From an uncultured Odoribacter sp. (lineage in GTDB: Bacteria; Bacteroidota; Bacteroidia; Bacteroidales; Marinifilaceae): a DNA stretch of 17,344 bases. Each line of letters opens with the position of its first letter. Within the stretch, counting starts at the first letter, position 1. The stretch spans positions 1 through 17,344 of the forward strand of contig UQTM01000069.1 in assembly GCA_900544025.1 (NCBI GenBank), written 5' to 3'. Below the pieces are notes generated by a model. The model was given only the letters and a program-made list of their open reading frames with translations. It had not been told where the DNA came from and did no database searches. Of this stretch, positions 14,733 to 17,344 are shown one piece after another. The translations under genes were made by a program, and so were the position numbers.

Positions 14733-15665
14733 ATGAAAATTCTCGCTCTCACTCTATGCTTATTAATAACCCTCTGCGGCTATTCACAGCAATACGATTC
14801 GTGGCAAAAACGGGACACGACCCAAAAGCAAACGCAACGGAAAGCCTTACAGGATTCCCTGCCGGGTAACAGCGAAATGAAAATCACCCCGGTCAAGCCC
14901 AATACGCCGGCACAGCAACCTCCGTTACGGACGATAGAACCGACGATCAACACGGTAGAAAGTGTTGAATTGTTCACGCCGTTCTCCGAATTGATTCCTT
15001 ACAAGAAAAAAGGATTCAAACAGGGGAAAAACCAAAATCCTCCTGCCAGAAGCCGTTTTAAAGGGCACTGGACCGGTTTTTACTACGGCTTTGTAAACGC
15101 CAGCGGGACCCCCGATTTTATGGACTTAGACTGGGCAGGTTCGTTCAATATGCAATTCAACTTTGTGAAACACAGCATAAACCTTTCTCCCCGGAATAAT
15201 ATGGGATTGGTGGTCGGCTTAGGCTTCGATTACCAAAGAATGAAGTTCGCCGATAAAAACCTGACAGTGACCACCGAACAAGGTTATCTTGTCCCGGTAT
15301 CTTTGGAAGCGTTAGGCATTGACAATGTAAAAAGAAGCACATTCAAAACCCTTTACTTAAGTATTCCTTTGCTTTATGAAGTGCAATTTCCTGCCAGATA
15401 CAGAAAAAACCTATATGTTTCTGCCGGTTTTGTGGGAGGGATCCGGATGCACTCTAAAACAAAAGTCGTGTACAGGGATCATGGGAAACACAAAAGAAAA
15501 GAAAAAGACAGTTTCAATATGATCCCGTTCAAGGCGGACGTCACCGGACGGATCGGCTACCGGGGTTTAAGCGTATGGGGAAGCTATACTTTAACCAATA
15601 TGTTTAAAGGCGGACACGGACCGGAAATCCATCCTTACACCGTCGGACTCGGATTTACCTTCTAA
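14733..15665 (+). CDS. Outer-membrane beta-barrel protein in the ECF sigma operon
   Basis: This 310-residue protein starts with a signal peptide (about 1-18, L-A-L-T-L-C-L-L-I-T-L-C-G-Y-S). A low-complexity, Gln/Pro/Lys-rich stretch (about 19-105) follows. The C-terminal two-thirds (about 108-310) consist of alternating amphipathic strands rich in Y, F and G and end in V-G-L-G-F-T-F, the terminal aromatic signature of outer-membrane barrels. The size of the barrel part suits about 8-10 strands, like PorT- or OmpA-type small barrels. It is the last gene of the sigma/anti-sigma operon and may be the effector or the sensor partner of the system. A lysine/arginine-rich loop (248-258, D-H-G-K-H-K-R-K-E-K-D) is notable. 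Confidence 0.82.
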   Translation: MKILALTLCLLITLCGYSQQYDSWQKRDTTQKQTQRKALQDSLPGNSEMKITPVKPNTPAQQPPLRTIEPTINTVESVELFTPFSELIPYKKKGFKQGKNQNPPARSRFKGHWTGFYYGFVNASGTPDFMDLDWAGSFNMQFNFVKHSINLSPRNNMGLVVGLGFDYQRMKFADKNLTVTTEQGYLVPVSLEALGIDNVKRSTFKTLYLSIPLLYEVQFPARYRKNLYVSAGFVGGIRMHSKTKVVYRDHGKHKRKEKDSFNMIPFKADVTGRIGYRGLSVWGSYTLTNMFKGGHGPEIHPYTVGLGFTF

Positions 15666-15684
15666 CCCTATCGAAATAAAAATA

Positions 15685-15714
15685 AAGCCGGGAAAAGTCC
15701 CGGCTTATTTTTTT
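15685..15714. terminator. Bidirectional rho-independent terminator
   Basis: AAGCCGGGA (15685-15693) and TCCCGGCTT (15698-15706) form a perfect 9-bp stem with an AAAG loop. It is followed by ATTTTTTT on the + strand and by a T-rich run (TATTTTTATTT) on the - strand. It lies between the convergent outer-membrane protein gene and the DAHP synthase gene and can end both transcripts. Confidence 0.93.
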
Positions 15715-15718
15715 ATGT

Positions 15719-16813
15719 TCAAGCATTCATGATTTTAGTCTGACGATCGATAGAAGCCTGGTGAATTGCTTTAAACACTTTTTCCAGGAACTCGTTATCC
15801 AGACCTTTCTCCTCTCCCTTCACAAACACTTTTGCCAAAATCTTATCCCAGCGATTCGGCTGGAGAATGGTAATATTATTTTCTTTCTTATAACGTCCGA
15901 TCTCATCCGCAACTTTCATACGATCTGCCAGCAAATCCAACAAATCCCTGTCGATCTCGTCAATACGGGCGCGCAGCTCGTCGATATTTTCTTTATATTT
16001 CAGATTTTCAGAATCCACATTCCGGATCACCAGCTGGGAAAGAATTTCAGACAATGAAGTGGGTGTCACCTGCTGAGCGGCATCGCTCAAAGCAATTTCC
16101 GGGCAAATATGCGATTCTATAATCAATCCGTCGAATCCCAGGTCCATAGCTTGCTGAGAAATTTCATGGATATATTCGCGTTTGCCGGAAATATGGCTGG
16201 GATCGCATATCATCAACATATCGGGGAAACGGCGTTTGATCTCGATAGGCAACTGCCATTGAGGAATGTTGCGGTACTTATGCTTTCCGTAAGTCGAAAA
16301 TCCCCGGTGGATAACACCGATCTTTTTCAGTCCCGCCATATTCAAACGCTCTAAAGCGCCGATCCACAATTCCACATCGGGATTCACCGGATTTTTCACC
16401 AGCACGGGAATATCCGTTCCCTTCAATGCATCGGCAATCTCCTGCATAGCAAAAGGATTGGCCGTGGTACGCGCACCGATCCACAACATATCCACTCCCG
16501 CTTTCAATGCTTCATAAACATGCTTTACATTCGCCACCTCGGTAGAGACTTTCATCCCCAGCTCTTTCTGAACACGCTGCATCCAATGCAAGCCTTCCGA
16601 GCCTACCCCTTCAAAAGAACCGGGACGGGTACGCGGTTTCCAGATTCCAGCACGTAGCACCTCTACTCCGGCTTCTTTCAGAGCTTTTGCCGTTTCAAAA
16701 ACCTGTTGTTCACTTTCTGCACTACACGGGCCGGCAATAATCACCGGTTTTTTCATGTCGGAGAACAATCCCCATTCGCTCGCTTTGATTAAATCCAATT
16801 TTGTCGTTGTCAT
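15719..16813 (-). CDS. Bifunctional DAHP synthase / chorismate mutase
   Basis: The N-terminal domain (about 1-265) is a 3-deoxy-7-phosphoheptulonate synthase of the short type I-beta/KDO8PS-like group, condensing phosphoenolpyruvate and erythrose 4-phosphate at the entry to the shikimate pathway. Visible are A-G-P-C-S-A-E-S (27-34), K-P-R-T-R-P-G-S-F (59-67), G-A-R-T-T-A-N-P-F and C-D-P-S-H-I-S-G. The C-terminal domain (about 276-360) is an AroQ-class chorismate mutase, with L-R-A-R-I-D-E-I-D (280-288) and the long helix carrying A-D-R-M-K-V-A-D-E-I-G-R-Y-K. This domain order is known from Bacteroidetes such as Prevotella, where the mutase domain contributes to feedback control. It is 33 bp downstream of tyrA on the same strand. 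Start is the ATG at 16813. Confidence 0.95.
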   Translation of the reverse strand: MTTTKLDLIKASEWGLFSDMKKPVIIAGPCSAESEQQVFETAKALKEAGVEVLRAGIWKPRTRPGSFEGVGSEGLHWMQRVQKELGMKVSTEVANVKHVYEALKAGVDMLWIGARTTANPFAMQEIADALKGTDIPVLVKNPVNPDVELWIGALERLNMAGLKKIGVIHRGFSTYGKHKYRNIPQWQLPIEIKRRFPDMLMICDPSHISGKREYIHEISQQAMDLGFDGLIIESHICPEIALSDAAQQVTPTSLSEILSQLVIRNVDSENLKYKENIDELRARIDEIDRDLLDLLADRMKVADEIGRYKKENNITILQPNRWDKILAKVFVKGEEKGLDNEFLEKVFKAIHQASIDRQTKIMNA

Positions 16814-16846
16814 ATGATTTTATATTGAAATTATTTACGATTCATG

Positions 16847-17344
16847 TTATCTGATAATACGCTTGATCTTATTGGCCTTGTGAATCAGGTCTTTTACCCC
16901 CTCCTCGTCATAGTCGGCAATACGCTTTTTAAATTCCTGCAATTTTTCGATATAGGTATCCAGCACCGTCAGCACATTCTCTTTATTCTGAGAAAAAATA
17001 GGCGCCCACATATCGGCATTACTCTTTGCCAGACGCACCGTAGAGGAAAAACCGCCGGAGGCCAGATCGAAAATATTCTTCTCGTTCTTTTCTTTCTCTA
17101 AAACAGTCAGAGCAAGGGCAAAAGAAGTAATATGGGAAATATGCGACACATAAGCGGTATGCACATCGTGATGAGCGGCACGCATGAAAATGATACGCAT
17201 ATTCAGACAATCGTACATACTTTTAATCAGCTCGACAGCCCGGTTGTCCGAATCCTCCGCATTACAGATAATCCCTGCACGCCCGTCGAACAAGCCCGGC
17301 AGAGCCGCCCATGGGCCGGAATACTCCGTACCTGCCATAGGATG
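16847..17344 (-). CDS. tyrA: Prephenate dehydrogenase, C-terminal part (cut by the window edge)
   Basis: The frame stays open to the right edge and its first visible codons read H-P-M-A-G-T-E-Y-S-G-P, the internal H-P-x-x-G-T-E motif of TyrA. The methionine at 17338 is therefore not a start, and the NAD-binding N-terminal domain lies outside the window. The helical dimerisation domain follows, with H-H-D-V-H-T-A-Y-V-S-H-I-S-H, a conserved substrate-side segment. The enzyme oxidatively decarboxylates prephenate to 4-hydroxyphenylpyruvate for tyrosine synthesis. With the chorismate mutase fusion encoded 33 bp downstream, the two supply and use prephenate in sequence, and they are probably cotranscribed. 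No C-terminal ACT domain is present. Confidence 0.92.
   Translation of the reverse strand, partial: HPMAGTEYSGPWAALPGLFDGRAGIICNAEDSDNRAVELIKSMYDCLNMRIIFMRAAHHDVHTAYVSHISHITSFALALTVLEKEKNEKNIFDLASGGFSSTVRLAKSNADMWAPIFSQNKENVLTVLDTYIEKLQEFKKRIADYDEEGVKDLIHKANKIKRIIR

Noticed and set aside
17336..17338. ATG as start of a complete 163-residue protein on the - strand
   Set aside because: It is the internal methionine of the TyrA H-P-M-A-G-T-E motif; the frame is open beyond the window edge.

Overview
The window looks like chromosomal DNA of a Bacteroidetes bacterium, most likely order Bacteroidales. The evidence is a bifunctional DAHP synthase with a C-terminal chorismate mutase next to tyrA, a GluRS with the insertion after KLSKR that I recall from this phylum, TAnnTTTG-type -7 boxes, little Shine-Dalgarno signal, and moderately AT-rich DNA. 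I cannot name the genus. There is no mobile element, CRISPR array, rRNA or tRNA gene that I can see, and no gene-free stretch longer than 300 bases (the longest is 1533-1786).

Left part (1-7650, all + strand). A gene tail of about 17 codons (3-56) is followed by a duplicated LpxB-N-like membrane protein and a family 2 glycosyltransferase, which look like a polyprenyl-phosphate or lipid A sugar-modification cluster. Then comes pyrH behind Bacteroidetes-type promoter boxes, followed closely by dxs and, 7 bp later, a Crp/Fnr-type regulator. A class I aminotransferase follows an intergenic region with two dyad-symmetric elements. Next is a PlsC-like glycerolipid acyltransferase with its own TAnnTTTG promoter.

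Middle (7710-10246, + strand). Two short unknown proteins, gltX and a SHOCT-DUF4870 membrane protein are closely spaced and end at a strong rho-independent terminator (10214-10246).

Right-centre (10252-15714). This is the most interesting part. An exported protein made of three tandem beta-rich repeats (10322-11512) and an ECF sigma-factor operon (sigma 13237, membrane-spanning putative anti-sigma 13762, outer-membrane beta-barrel 14733) are preceded by nearly identical promoters, CTGTAACTTTT-N10-ATCCGTCA. That predicts an autoregulated envelope-response regulon with a target about 3 kb upstream. A dusB gene on the - strand, converging on the repeat protein with a 1-bp gap, and a small exported protein lie between the two sites. 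The operon ends at a bidirectional terminator (15685-15714).

Right edge (15719-17344, - strand). The DAHP synthase/chorismate mutase gene lies downstream of tyrA, which is cut by the window edge. Together they cover the entry step of the shikimate pathway and the branch to tyrosine.
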